From contig JASANC010004426.1 in the NCBI GenBank assembly GCA_030248135.1, forward strand, positions 1-64,000: 64,000 nt of DNA, given 5' to 3'. Under the pieces are notes generated by a model. It saw nothing but the letters and a program-made list of their open reading frames with translations, did no database searches and was not told the origin of the DNA. The DNA comes from Theristus sp. LFF4_11 (Eukaryota > Nematoda > Chromadorea > Monhysterida > Xyalidae). The first letter of the stretch is position 1, and each line of letters opens with the position of its first letter. The position numbers and the translations under genes are program-made. This document shows positions 44,734 to 57,432 of the stretch, in pieces.

Positions 44734-47700
44734 ATGGCGTGCTGTTGTCGTCAAGTTTTACGGACAGCAAATTTTTTTCAAAGTTACTCAACATTTCGTC
44801 GTGGCACCGCCGCTCATTCAACGAATTCTTCAAATTATTGGTTTTTGGCTCGAAAGTCGACAGCGAATAGCAACAATGCTGCCGTCAAAAGAACGTTGTT
44901 CACCGATAACGGCAAAATAAAACTGAAAGTAAAACATGGCATTGTCAACAGATCCTCCAACCAGTGTTTACTTTCATCATGTGCTAGTCTACAAAGCAGT
45001 TCAGTCGAAAATGATTCCAAATTCAACACCAACAATGATCCCTTTGTTCGTCAACTTATCGAAGGTTTGCTTGCAGGTCAGCCGGCTTTTTGAATGATAG
45101 TTTTCTTCCTGCATCATCTGCTTCTTGTTTGCGTGTATTCAACAGAGAAATTATCTAAGTTAAATGCTTTTGTTTACAAAAAACCTGAAAATTTTGGGTT
45201 AGTGTTCAGAGCTTTATTATTCCAAAGCTGCGTGCATGTTACAGTCGAACTCTACAGTATGGGAATCAACTGATTGGTCGACCGGGCGGAAGCTGCTCAC
45301 ACTCCGCACCCTTCTTTTTTCGTGGATCTGGATTCTATTAAAACGTGTTTCTTTTGAATGAGTGTGAATTTCCAGCACCCTTTTCATGCTAAAAATAAAC
45401 TAAAAACTGAGAAATTCAGAATTTTTTGTTCAACAACTCAAGATGCATTTTTTGTTTGACGACGACGACGACGTCGTCGTTTAATTTTTGCGTGTGAACT
45501 GAAAGATAAAAGCATGAAATGAGTGCGCGGTGTAGCCAGCTGAAGTGGGTTTCATTCCTAGCTGACCGACATGCGTCCGCAATTAAAAAAATGCGTTCGA
45601 CTGTATTTGGAGAATGGCTCAACCAATGGATCGCCTGATGTTCAAGGAAAAATGCTTGTTTCGTATGCCTTCGATTAAAACTTACATTATTAAAATTAAA
45701 ACTGTATTTGACGAAAACCACCAATATTAGACATGCAGCTGTCATACGGACTTTTTCCGGTGCATTCGGTGTTTCCAGTTGTGCCAATAGCAATTCAACA
45801 AAATAATATGAAGGTTTTTAATGTGGAAATGTCAAAATTCATTCCACTGCACAAATGCAATACAACCAAACCAATCACTCAAAATTATTTTATCAGGCGA
45901 TCGTTCTTCGTTGGCGCGAGCGATCACGCTTGTCGAATCCAAGCATCCTGTGAAGCGAACGCAAGGCGACCAAGTGGTACGTAAATTTAGGGGTTTGAAA
46001 AAAATGTTTGATTTTTTATTTTAAATCCGGATTTTTTCACATTTAAAAAAAGGAAATTTTTTTCATTGTCGGTTTTGCGACTTAATGGGTGTGCACAGTG
46101 CAGACGCAGAAATAAAACTGGTTTCAATCTTCATGTGGCAATGCAAATTGCCTATTGACTCGGCCGTATTTAGGTGACTAGCATCACTGCCAATTTTTAA
46201 TTTTCGCGTCATGCCTGAAACTGCTTTTCTATCTATGCGCGCATTGAGGCTCTGAACCAAAATTAAAGTTCAACTTTGCTGTGAAAATTCGATTTTTGGC
46301 AGTTTTTTTTGGAAGTTTTTTCTCGCAAACCCAATTTTCTCCAAACTTCCTTGTGTCGCCACAGCCACACCACACGACCGTTTTCCAGATATCCGAACTT
46401 CATGGCCACACAACTGAAACTTAATTGGTGTGTGAGTTTGTGTTAGCGAACTTGCGTTTCTCAGTTGCCCATAACGGGATCGCGAAATCTGGCACGTGTA
46501 TTCTCCACGTTTCCAAAGTCCAGACATACCGTATTACCCCCCCCCCCCCATTAACCCCCCCCCACCATTAATCCCCCCACCAATAAACCCCCATCCCCAC
46601 GACAAGTTTCCGAATAATCCCCCCCACAAATAATCCCCCATGGGGGATTATTGGAAACCTGTTTGAAACACAACGAATTCAGTGGCTGAATGCGGTGAAA
46701 ATGATGAAATTGTGCTACCAAACGCCCCAAATGGATGAGTTAATGGTAATTTCATTACAAAGGGCTGTTATAAAAGAAAATTTCCATGTAGAGTGGAAGT
46801 TTCTGCGACTTTCTTGCCTGCCATGCAAGGTATTTTTGCCATTTTTTAATAAACCCCACTCCTAGAATTTGTTTGTAAATAAACCCCCCCCCCCCACCAA
46901 TAACCCCCCCCCCCACCAATAAACCCCCACCCCTAAAAGTCGCTGACGTATTAATCCCCATGGGATTTATTGGAGGTAATACGGTAGGTGTTTGAAGAGC
47001 GGTCCCACCGTGCCTCGCCATGCGTCCGATAGCATAGCTGGCTGAAACTACTTGTAAAAAGTGTTTGGAGGGGGGGGGGCGACAGGATGCAGACTTATGA
47101 GGGAGGAATCAGCGATTTTTGAACGCAGCCAAATTTTGGTTATTTTCTGAAGAGAAACAACTAAGAACGACTCATTATTCAATTACAGTTAAAAAATTGT
47201 CCTGTTTTATCGTTGAAAATGCAATTTTCCTTTTATGAAATAGATAAAATTTCAACAAAACACGAGTTGCGTTTTTATAGTTTACCGGATCGTTCTGAAA
47301 ATGGTTCAGCTGAACTGACTCGACGAGACGCTTCGGACTAACCTACCGTAACTTGTAAAAAACATTTTTTAATTCCGGGTTTTTTTCCTAACACTAGGTA
47401 CGTGCAATGATGGATGCAGCCAGGCAGAGAAGTGAGAACCTCGGACCGGAGCAGGCAATGATCTTCAGAGTTGGTTCGTTTCTGCTCGACCGTGGTTTTT
47501 TTCATTATTGATTGTTTCTCAAAAATTTTTAGCGGTGTTTATTGACGTGCGTTCACGAACGTCGACGGCTACAAGCCCGTCTCCACGGAAAGGCCAAATA
47601 AATAAGACAGTCTTTGTATTTTCCATCAAGGCGGGATTCGTCGCAGTCAGCTAAAATAGGAAAGCGCCAATTTTAACTTATGACATTTCAAAGTTTTGAT

Positions 47701-50474
47701 GTTCGAGGAGAATGGTGACGTTAGTACTCAGTGGCACTTTATGGATTCATTGCACCTCATAACGATTCCAGGCATTTCTGGTGCGCCCGGTGTTGGCAAG
47801 TCGACGTTTATCGAAAATTTCGGTCTGAAACTGTGCGATGAGTTGGGCAAAAAGTTGGCTGTTCTTTGCGTCGATCCAAGCGCGCACACCGCTGGTGGTA
47901 AACTGCACGATGTCGGGCCGGTCGGTCAGAATTATGGCGGTCAGTTCCCTGCGGTAGTCTTCTGGCGAAAAACAACAGTTCCCATTTTTCAATTTTGGTT
48001 ACTTTTAAAAAAATCGATGGAAATGGCAATCAATTTTAATCAGCTATTAAAGTGCATAATTTTGTCATAATAAATGGGGGAGTTTCTAAAAACTTTTTGT
48101 CTCGAAGATTGTAAAATCAATTTTTACAAATCTGAAATGACAATCGTTGCCTCAGGTTCCATTCTCGGCGACATGGCACGCATGATGGACCTGTCGCGTC
48201 ATCCCAACGCTTATATTCGCCAGTCACCGACGCACGGAGCTCTCGGTACGTCGTTTGAAGCTTTTTTAGTTTTTCGCTTTTTTGTTTCTATTTCAGAAAG
48301 AATGAATTTGTGCCAAATAAGAAGAAACCCTTTTTTAAAATCTCCCCTCAAAAATTGCTGCATTTTTGCAGGCGGCGTCACGCGAGGCACGCACGAGGCC
48401 GTGATTCTGTGCGAGGGCGCTGGCTACGATCTGGTGTTCATTGAGACTGTTGGTCGGTGCGCAATGGAGCAGACTTGAAAATGTGTCGAAACAAAACTTG
48501 CGAAAACAAATGATTTTACGTTTTCACATGTGTGCGCAAACTTCTTTACGCAGGTGTTGGTCAATCTGAGGTGGCCGTTGCTGACATGGTTGACATGTTT
48601 GTGCTGCTCATTGGACCGGCGCATGGCGACGAACTGCAGGTGGAGAGCACGTTTTTTCTCGATTTTATACGCATAGTTTTTACTGATAGCCGAATTGAAA
48701 AAAAACTGCTAATTTGTCACACATCAGCGTGTCTTTGGCTTAATTAGAGTTGAAACTGTGTCACGGCCTCACAGCTAGGGTTGGCAAAATACCGTTTTTT
48801 TCAAATCGTGGTAAAAAAAACCTGTATTTTTACCGGTAAAATTACGGTAATTTTACCGGAAAAAAACGAAAGCCAAAAACTTGTAAAAACCCGCATATTT
48901 GTCGCAGCCAACTTTAAACTTGAACCAGGTTTTGTGAAAACAACTATCAGAATGCTTTGTTCAAAATATCGTGCACCAACAAAGAAAATAAATTATGTTT
49001 GGGCTTGAAAACCCAAAAGGTCAGCAATAAATCGAACATTACCTTTTGCTCAATCGTTTATATTCCACCAATTACACAGGAAAAAACCACAGCGTTTTCA
49101 CCGGACAGTCTTTGGTCACAATAGACGAACACAATTTGCTACAATAACGCAATTAAACCGAATTTAGAGTCAGTTCAGATCAAAAAGAAAACAAGCCAGT
49201 AATTGTGTCAGAAAGACAATTTTGAGCGACATTTCGAATTTTTAAAATTTTCAGCTCAGCTCGGCAGCTCCAGCCGATTCTTGCACCTCGCTTAACAGTT
49301 CTTTCAAAACATCAGTGTCAATTTCGTCATCATATTTTTCTTGGTCACAGATTTTCTCATTTTCTCATCAAAAATGATATAAAAACTCAGAGTCCGAAAT
49401 TGAAAAAAACCGGAAAAATACGAAAAAACCGGAAAAATACAGAAACGGTCTTTTTCCCGTTTTTTTCAAGGCACCAATTTTTGCCCTGGTAAAAAAACGC
49501 GTAAAAATACGTGTTTTTTACCGGTAAAAAAACCGGTATTTTTACCATGCCAACCCTACTTACAGCCTTCGCGAATACCATCGAGTGGCACAAATTGTGT
49601 AGCGACATTCATTCTGCCGACAAATCTTGTTGTTTCCTCGTACACACACAACAGAATTCTATGAGAAAAAAACATTTGTGCAGGGTGTCAAGCGTGGCAT
49701 CATGGAGTTGTCTGACCTCGTGATTGTCACGAAAGGCGATGGCGCCCTGAAGAGTCGTGCGAAGATCACACAGGCCGAGTACATGTCCGCGCTGAAATAC
49801 ATGCACCCACGAAGCGAAAACTGGAAAACACCGGTGACTTGTTTTTTTAGTTGTTTGTCCATTAAACTAGGGGTAAACGTTAACATGACCAGCAGGCACT
49901 ATCGTTTCATGAAGCCGTCACGAAAACGACAGACTAATGTTCATGGTCGTTAAAGTTGTCGAATGGTTTTTTCAACAGGTCATGCGAGCATCGGCATTTT
50001 CTGGCGAGGGCTTGGACGACGTTTGGAAGACAATGGACAAATACTGGCATATCGTCACGCAGACTGGTCGGTGTTTCCTTGGATCACATTTTATTTTGTT
50101 GAACTCAATATGTTGTCCTGTTCGTATACGAGACGTCGTCTTGCATGTCTTTGTGATCAAAACGCTGATTGGTTGGATGTTGCATACTTTCAGGTGAGCT
50201 CCGTTTGAAACGTGACCGCCAACTGAGCAGCTGGCTGTGGCAGCACGTTCGCGAGGAATTAATTGGGGCGTTCGTTAGACATCCGAATGTCGCAAAAATG
50301 GTTTCTGAGAAGGATTTTTTGTTTTTTTACCAGCAATGTGGGTGAATTTGTTTTCAATTTGAAGACAATTTTAAATCATTTTCTCAGGTCGAAGAAATGG
50401 AACGAGAAATCCGCCGAGGCACGGTGACACCTGGTGCTGCGGCTGAAAGAATGTTGCGGGCATTCTTTAAGTGA
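44734..50474 (+). CDS. mmaa: MMAA, mitochondrial GTPase chaperone of methylmalonyl-CoA mutase
   Basis: Eleven exons (44734-45076, 45897-45976, 47398-47473, 47772-47897, 48156-48245, 48372-48452, 48554-48639, 49684-49833, 49979-50066, 50194-50300, 50388-50474) join in phase to 437 residues, close to the family's usual 410-430. The N-terminus [19 protein letters not shown] is Arg/Ser-rich and fits a mitochondrial presequence; an upstream in-frame ATG at 44650 would add 28 residues. Then come [10 protein letters not shown], Walker [61 protein letters not shown], the G4 motif TKGD, and the C-terminal dimerisation part. MMAA hydrolyses GTP to load and protect cobalamin on methylmalonyl-CoA mutase in propionate breakdown. 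The segment after SILGD reads MARM where relatives usually have KTRM. A hAT-like element sits in intron 7 and a poly-C MITE in intron 2. Confidence 0.95.
46071..46267 (+). repeat. dispersed repeat, copy 2 (MMAA intron 2)
   Basis: Matches 32,339-32,548 in order and orientation with many substitutions. Confidence 0.7.
46527..46986. mobile_element. poly-C MITE, copy 1 (MMAA intron 2)
   Basis: TIRs TACCGTATTACC and GGTAATACGGTA with TA at both ends suggest Tc1/mariner-type mobility. Both ends carry repeated C-run units (CCCCACCAATAA), and the middle holds a conserved core (AAACCTGTTTGAAACACA, TTGTGCTACCAAA, TTCTGCGACTTTCTTGCCTG). Confidence 0.8.
48776..49558. mobile_element. hAT-like MITE in MMAA intron 7
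   Basis: The TIR TAGGGTTGGCA at 48,776 and its complement ending at 49,558 are flanked by near-identical 8-bp duplications (CTCACAGC and CTTACAGC), as expected for hAT elements. Subterminal TTTTTACCGGTAAAA-type repeats are dense at both ends. No transposase frame is seen. Confidence 0.75.
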
Positions 50475-50603
50475 TTGTTTGTTGTTTGTTTTTTGCTTTG
50501 ACGTTTTGTTCTTTGGTCTTTTTGTTCTTCAGTCTGCTTGAAAATAGAATGCTTCGGTGCTGCGTTTTTGATAGAATTCATATTTGAACATACAAATTTT
50601 AAA

Positions 50604-50975
50604 TACCGTATTACCCCCATTAACCCCCCCCCCAATCGAAACCTGTTTGAAACACATACCCAGCGAATTCAGTGCTTGAATGCAGTGACAGTGGTGAAAT
50701 TGTGCTACCAAAGGCCCCAAAGTGATGCGTTAATGGTAATTTCATTACAAAAGGCTGTTACAAAAGGAAATCTTATGAAATCTTGTGAAAAGTAGAAGTT
50801 TCTGCGACTTTCTTGCCTGCCATGCAAGGTATTTTTGCCATTTTTCACCAAATTCCCCTCCAACCAATAATTCCCCCCTCCCACCAATAATTCCCCCCCC
50901 CCACCAATAAACCCCCACCCTTAAAAGTTGCTGACGTATTAATCCCCCATGGTGGTTATTGGAGGTAATACGGTA
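50604..50975. mobile_element. poly-C MITE, copy 2 (just after MMAA)
   Basis: Same TIRs and core as 46,527-46,986, shorter; it starts 130 bp after the MMAA stop and may lie in the 3' UTR. Confidence 0.8.
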
Positions 50976-51233
50976 TTCATTGCCAATAGAATTGTATAAT
51001 AGGAAGTTTTTTGTACTTTTGAGAAATTTAAAGAATAAATAACAATTGAAAAATAAATGTTGAATTAGCATTTCGCAAAGTATAGTTTGGTTGAAAGACA
51101 CAACTCGACACCTTCAGGTTTTTTCGTTCTTTTCGTTTGTCTGGCGTTTGTCGTTCAGTAAAAAGCTGTCTGGCTGAATTGTTTTATCAGTGAACTGCAC
51201 AGATTTTCAGGCAGATTTTCATGGTGATGGTAG

Positions 51234-54200
51234 TCAATCGCATCGTTGTCTCAATGGGCGACTGTTGTTTTCTGGCACATCGTAAATCTGAATGTCGTCC
51301 AAGGCACAGGTACCAAAGTTTGAGCCGACGTTCATGCAGACGAACACAAGCTGGAGTGAAATTCGATTGGATTGCAAGGGTTAAGTAAAAACTGTTTGTT
51401 GGGTAACATTTGCCGTAAAGTTCACTGGAAGCAATTCAACAGCACGTTCAACACCAAGTTACCGTATTACCTCTAATAAACCCCCATGGGGGTTTATTTC
51501 TTCAGCGACTTCTGGGGGTGGGGGTTTATTTTTGGGGGGGGGCTTTATTTTTGGGGGGGGGGGTTATTTGGAAACCATTTTTAGGAGTGGGCAAAATGGC
51601 AAAAATACCTTCCATGGCAGGAAGGAAGTCGCAGAAACTTCTACTATACATAGAAATTTCCTTTTACAACAGCCTTTTGTAATGAAATTACCATTAACTC
51701 ATCCATTTGGGGCCTTTGGTAGCACAATTTCATCATTTTCACTGCAACCAGCCACTGAATTCGCTGGGTATGTGTTTCAAACAGGTTTCAATAATCCCCC
51801 ATGGGGGATTATTTTTCGGGGGGGATTATTTGGAAACTTGTCGAGGGGGTGGGGGTTTATTTTTTGGGGGGGGGTTAATTTTGGGGGGGGGTTTAATAGA
51901 GGTAATACGGTACTCAAAATGTTGAGCTTTTGTTGAATAAGTATTTTCAGTGTTGTGGGTGAATTTGTGACATGCGTGATCCAGTCCGATCTTGTTTTGG
52001 CTGAAACATGCAAAACGGCTGATGGGTAAAATCTTGAATGGATAAACGCACCCGGCTGGTCAGTGTCGGACACACGAAACTCGTTCGTTTCCATGAAAAG
52101 TCCAGTTGTTTCACGTCCAATTCCGATTGATACGGGCAGTGGAGTTCTTCGTCGCTCGAGTAACAGCATCCTCTCAATTGGAGTCCTTGCGTGGCCTCCA
52201 AAGTCCTCACGACCACCATCTGCGATCGGTTCGTCCAGTGCACTGCTGCTTCAAGGATTGCATTACCAAACGGCGGCACAGTCGCCTTGATGTAGTAAGT
52301 GCCTTCAGCTAAAAGGGTTTTAAATGAAAGAATGCGGTAACCATATCGCTCACATTTAGATTGATTTGTTACTGATAATAACAAAAGGGAAGAAATACCA
52401 TCTTCAACAAAAAAGGTTAAATTTGCAGTTACAGTATAACGAGGAAGAGTGCCGTTCTTGATGAATCACAAACAAAAAAGACGACCATACGCACCCGGTT
52501 TGGACGTCGGATCACCGAAGCGACGTTCATGAATGCTGATCGCTCGATTTCCAGCCATCTGGAACTTGTGTGTTGCAAGATACGAGTTCTCGAATTCGCA
52601 GAATGTGCCGCCCTCAAACGAGCAAGTGCCCGGCGTCGCACACGACGACGAAAACAGTGGATCGAACAAAATAGTGGGCGTTGTTTGCACTGGATTGTAA
52701 TGGTGGTGGTGGTATTCACTTTCTGTCAATTTTTTAGGATCATTGATGTCGGCCATCAGTTCAGCAATCGATACAAACACTTGTGTGGATGTGGTTGGTG
52801 TGGCACTTGGCAATGGTGTTGTTGAAAACGTCGTTGAATGGTGGCTGTTTCTTTCAAATTCGTGCTCTTCGAACCCTTTCGTCCAAAATTCGCCTCGTCG
52901 TCGAATCGACGGCCGACTGCGAGTGGGTTCAGACGTTGTGAGTGCAATCGAGCTGCTCGATGTTGCTTTGCCGTTTCGCTGTTGACGTATCCTTTGACGG
53001 TTCAGTTGTTCAATGTTACAAACAAAATAATTTGAAGTACAATAGCGGAAAAATAAAGAATTCAAAAGGAAAGAGAACCAACTTTAGTCGGAATTGTTTG
53101 AACTGCTCCATTAAACTTTCTCGCGACTGGGTCGTCGGCGTTGACGGCTCTGTCAAACTTCGAATAGTGCTTGTTTCCATCGTTGTGGGGGTCGATTGGT
53201 CAGTTGTGGTTGTGCCCTGTCGGTTAGCATTCAGTTTGTTGCGCATCTTCCGTCGCAGTTCAGCAGCAGCTTGCGCAATTTTTTGAAGATCCGTTTGCGT
53301 GTAGTTATTGTAGTGTCTCGTCAACGGATTTACAAGTTCAGCATTCGGTTTATCAGTTTCATGAGAATGGTTCCAGACTTCTTGCACTGCTTCATTGACC
53401 TGATCTTTTTCAACCTCGTCTGTTCTGCCACCAAAACGCTCATTGGGATGACTGTTATGTCTCCTCATCCTACTGTTTCGGAGATGCTCATCCCCCATGA
53501 TCTCTTCCGCAAAGTCACTCATGCGCACCAATTCTACCGGTGGTTTCGGCGTGCTTTCTGGTGTATTATGCCATCTTCTTGGTCGACGTTGACGGTCAAA
53601 ACCACGACTGTCACTGGGTGATTTCACCCTCAATGGGTTTCGAATGCGTTGATTTTGCTCCGACAGCCGATTCAACCGTCTCAACCTCCAACTTCGAACA
53701 CGATCTTCGTTGTTTTCGTTGTCTGACATCAGTGCTGCTGCAGCTGTATCCGTGCTTTCGACAGGTGTCGGGTTCGCATGCCGTCTCAAATGCGCGTTCC
53801 GTTGTCTAAGAATCTCCTTTTGTTGTTTCAACTCCTGAACGCGTAGAAGCTCCAGCTGTCGGATACGCTTTTGCGCTCGCCTCAATTCTTCTTGTTGTAA
53901 ACGAAGTTGCTCGCGAAGTTTTGGAGATTGCGCTGTGGTTGTTGTTGGTTTTGTTGGTTGTGTTGTTGTCGTCATTGTTTTGATGGTGGTGGCAGTTGTT
54001 GTTGGTGTTGGACTTTGTTGTGTTGTTGTGGTTGTTGTGGTACTGGTGGTTTTTTCATGTTCGCTCAGCAACTTTGCTGGCTGTCTCCGCGGATTCAAAT
54101 TTGCAGCGATTGACGGATCCAAATTGAACTCGCGAATAATGTCATGCAAATGACTGAGACCGCCAAGCGATCGGTTTGTTCGATCTTCCGATTCAACAAA

Positions 54201-56152
54201 CTTCTGCGATAATTCGTCAAGTTTCTTGGAGTCGTTTTTAATCTCATTGTTTACGGTTGCAATCGTCTCAAGTTGCGCTTCGGTTAGCCCGGTGACTTTG
54301 AGGAACTCTGCAGCCGCACCTAGTGTTTCACCATCGGCAGTCGGTATGTTTCTACCGTTGGAGGACGATGCCAAGGCACGGAGAGCAGTTTGAAGACGTT
54401 TGGCTTCTGAAAAGATATAAGAGCTCAATTATTCAGAAAAGATTTCACGCGTAGTGTCTGACGTGACACTTGACACAATATCTGACGCGACACTTTTTGA
54501 TCGCACTGGTCAAAAAGTGCAACGTTTCAATAGTTACGTCAAATGTTATGTACGTCGCTTCTTGTATGCCTTTAGTGTTGAGGCAAGTTTTTTGAATGGT
54601 TTACTTCATTGCTAAATGTTGACTAAATGAACAAGTGAAGTATCATACATCGTTACTAACCATATCCTTCACTGCAATCTGGCACGTGCACTCGAATGTT
54701 ATCAATGACAACGGCACCGCCGTGTGGCTCCGTGAATTGACTTGCGACAAAAACCAACTACAAAAAAATGAGCAGTTAAAAAATAAAAAAAAGTTGTACC
54801 TTTACGTTTTTAGACATTTTCAAGAGCACACTTTTTAAAAATAAACATAAAAACACTTGCCGACACTTCCGTTTTCCCAGGTGGATACAGCAAGACACTG
54901 GTCGGACCTGGCGATTTCAATGATGAAAGACGCTGGCACTGACGTGAAGATGTTGGAACGGTCAGGTCGTTCATAGGTCGCCAACAGACACGCAACTGGA
55001 CGCCCGGCGTTGTGTAGTGGCTGGACAAATTTGAGTGAATTTTTCAAAAAAGAACAAATTTTGAACAACTCAAGTGAGGAAATATTCACTTGACGGTCAC
55101 ATTGACTTGCTGGTCTCGACAGGTCCAGAATGGACAGGAATAGACAATCGCAGAACGAACGTCTGGTAAATTTCCAGTTGACAGAGCAGTCAGAAATCGG
55201 CCACCTGAATTGAAAAGAAATTATCTCCCATTAATTAATTCTGTGCTACAGCTTCAACAAAAAGTTCAACCAATTGCTGAACTATTACTAATCTCAACAA
55301 CGCATTGAAGTATTTTTCTCAGCTGTGAACTCGAACTCACTTGGTGGCCACAATTGATTCTTATCCATGGCAGTAAACTCCTGACGAAAGTGATACGGAT
55401 TGACACTGCCCCAAGCCCAGTGCCAACTGAGCGTATAATCGAATTCATAGTGCCAGCAACAAGCAAACTCAAACGAACAAGACAGCTGGGATGGCGAAAC
55501 GACCGGAACGTGACTCGATTTGTAGTACACTAAAGTGAGATCACGATGGAGTCACACGAATTACAAAGGATCTAACAGGAATCGGTTTTGTTGCTTTCTT
55601 ACAATTCCAACCTGATTCATCGAATTTGTAAAGTTGAACATAGGGACCAAAGAACTCTGCAACACAAAAAGTTAAAGAACATTGTTCCATCTATTTTTAT
55701 GAGCTAGATTAGAAGAGCGTCTCACTACAGAAAGCTTCCCTTACTATTTATCACGTTGATTCGTTGTTCAATCTGCGTTTGCACTGATTGACCTAAAAAT
55801 TAAATGAAGGTTAACTAGGTTCTTGTGAAATCTGCTACATCCACGGATAAAATCGGAACCAACACAACAAAACTAACCGTAACAAAATTTGCTGAAATAC
55901 TGCAAAAGTACAAACAAAGATGCAAATGCAGAACGACCTGACCAGTTTGGTGGCCGCATTTTTTGGGCTTCTGAAATTGAAAATCTTTCCTAAACAGCAC
56001 AAAAATTCTGAAGTAAAAACTGAAATAAATTTTATACTCCAAAAGCAGAAAATACATTGTAAATACATTGTAGTGAATGTTATTGGTTTTTCATGTGCAA
56101 TGATTACACACATTAACAAACAAACAATTGAGTACTTGAAAAAAAGAACCAT
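51234..56152 (-). CDS. secreted protein with two MAM domains
   Basis: Reading from the right, exons near 55,665-55,700, 55,330-55,530, 55,090-55,205, 55,030-54,847 and 54,757-54,661 form a first MAM domain (SCSFEFACCWHYEFDYTLSW to GGAVVIDNIRV). A 1.3-kb exon (54406-53083) encodes a coiled-coil/Thr-rich hinge with long TTTTTT runs and an Arg/Gln helix. Exons 52991-52495, 52308-52052 and 51350-51234 form the second MAM domain (CSFEGGTFCEFENSY to FGTCALDDIQIYD) and the stop. The downstream joins are phase-consistent. A probable signal peptide (MVLFFKYSIVCLLMCVIIA, from 56152) starts the protein, but the exons between it and the first MAM domain are uncertain. MAM domains mediate extracellular adhesion; in this setting a matrix or cuticle protein is likely (inference). 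Confidence 0.72.
51460..51912. mobile_element. poly-C MITE, copy 3 (inverted)
   Basis: Same TIRs and core in the opposite orientation, with G-run repeats (TTTATTTTTGGGGGGG). It lies in an intron of the MAM gene. Confidence 0.8.
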
Positions 56153-57398
56153 ACGTACGCAGTGAAGCAATTACTGATTTGCTTATCAAATTATACATGG
56201 TTCGAAATGTCAAATAACTGATATGACGAAGTTACCTTTCAAGTTCTATGAACCCCTTTTCTTAACCAACAATACTATAAAAATCTAAGTTATCTTAATC
56301 GAGCTTAGTTGTTCAAGGTCATTTTTGTTTGTCAAGGTAATATTACGTCTAATCGAATAATTTTGAATTGATTTAACTATTGTATGTACAATGAAACCTG
56401 AGTTTTACAAACATCAAAACTTCCCCACGCTGTATTATCAAATGAGACTTTCTGCCCTCTGAATGATGAAGCGTGCAAAAATCAGTCGATGAAAAAATAT
56501 GTTTAAAATATTCATTCTACTGCTCATAACTTTTCTGATGCAAAACATCCATGCACATTCACTCATCGAAAGCACTTACAAATGCATGTTGTTGTTTTTT
56601 ACCTGTACAAATTTCAACCGTTGTTTGAAAACTCGGCAAGTAAAACAAAACATCGCTAAAAAAGTTATTCATTAGCACGACACACGATTACTGTTTGCGA
56701 CAATTGTGTTGTCTTTGCCGTTACACACTCTTCAACACCGTTTGTCATTCGCATTGTAATTCAGCCGGTGGCAAGTAAATTCAGTTATCGAATAATAGAT
56801 GATAAAATATTCAGCATTTTTAGTTCCCAAATTTTTGCTGTGAAATCCATTTCATGTTAAAAAAGATTTAAAAAGATGAAAATGGAAAATACTTTATTTT
56901 GTCTTTTAGCCCTAAATCTAGTTGAAAACCTCACAACAAGGCTGTTTGCTTTTTTGCACCATAATGAGTTGTAGAAAAATATTCCGGTAACCGCAATACA
57001 TACCTTTCTCAACAAAAAGACCCGGATTCTAAAAATCAAAGTATCAGTAACGAGGAGATGACGTAATGTGAAATATCTTTTTAACATCACCTGCCCTGAC
57101 CCATTGCTAAAGTTTTACAAACTATAACTTTAGACCATATGACGGAAACGACATCTGCTCTGGAAAAACCTATTCAGCCAAAACCAATGGGATCGGTTCA
57201 TTTAATGACTCGTTTTTCAGTCGTTCCAAAATAAGTTTTCCCTTTGTCAACAATCCGATTCGCAGATGCGATAATGAATCTGCCGATCAATCTGAATTAT
57301 AAAATTTAAAAAAATGCAAAAAAGTTTATTTCGGCTAAAATTATTTTCAAAACTGTGAAGCGCAAAAACGCATAACAACTTTGCTTTTTCTTTCGACG
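56153..57398. other. intergenic
   Basis: AT-rich; nothing is supported. Confidence 0.4.
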
Positions 57399-57432
57399 AT
57401 GAAGTTTTTTGCCTTGTGGAACACAACTGCAG
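57399..57432 (+). CDS. candidate alternative first exon 1
   Basis: ATG followed by KFFALWNTTA, ending in phase 1 at a GTAAGG donor. It is the shortest of five such exons, all plus strand and phase 1; the common downstream exon is beyond the window. Short length makes it the least certain. Confidence 0.35.

Noticed and set aside
46527..46986. Telomere-like C/G repeats
   Set aside because: The C-runs are bounded by TIRs with TA ends and recur as a defined element, so they are parts of a MITE.
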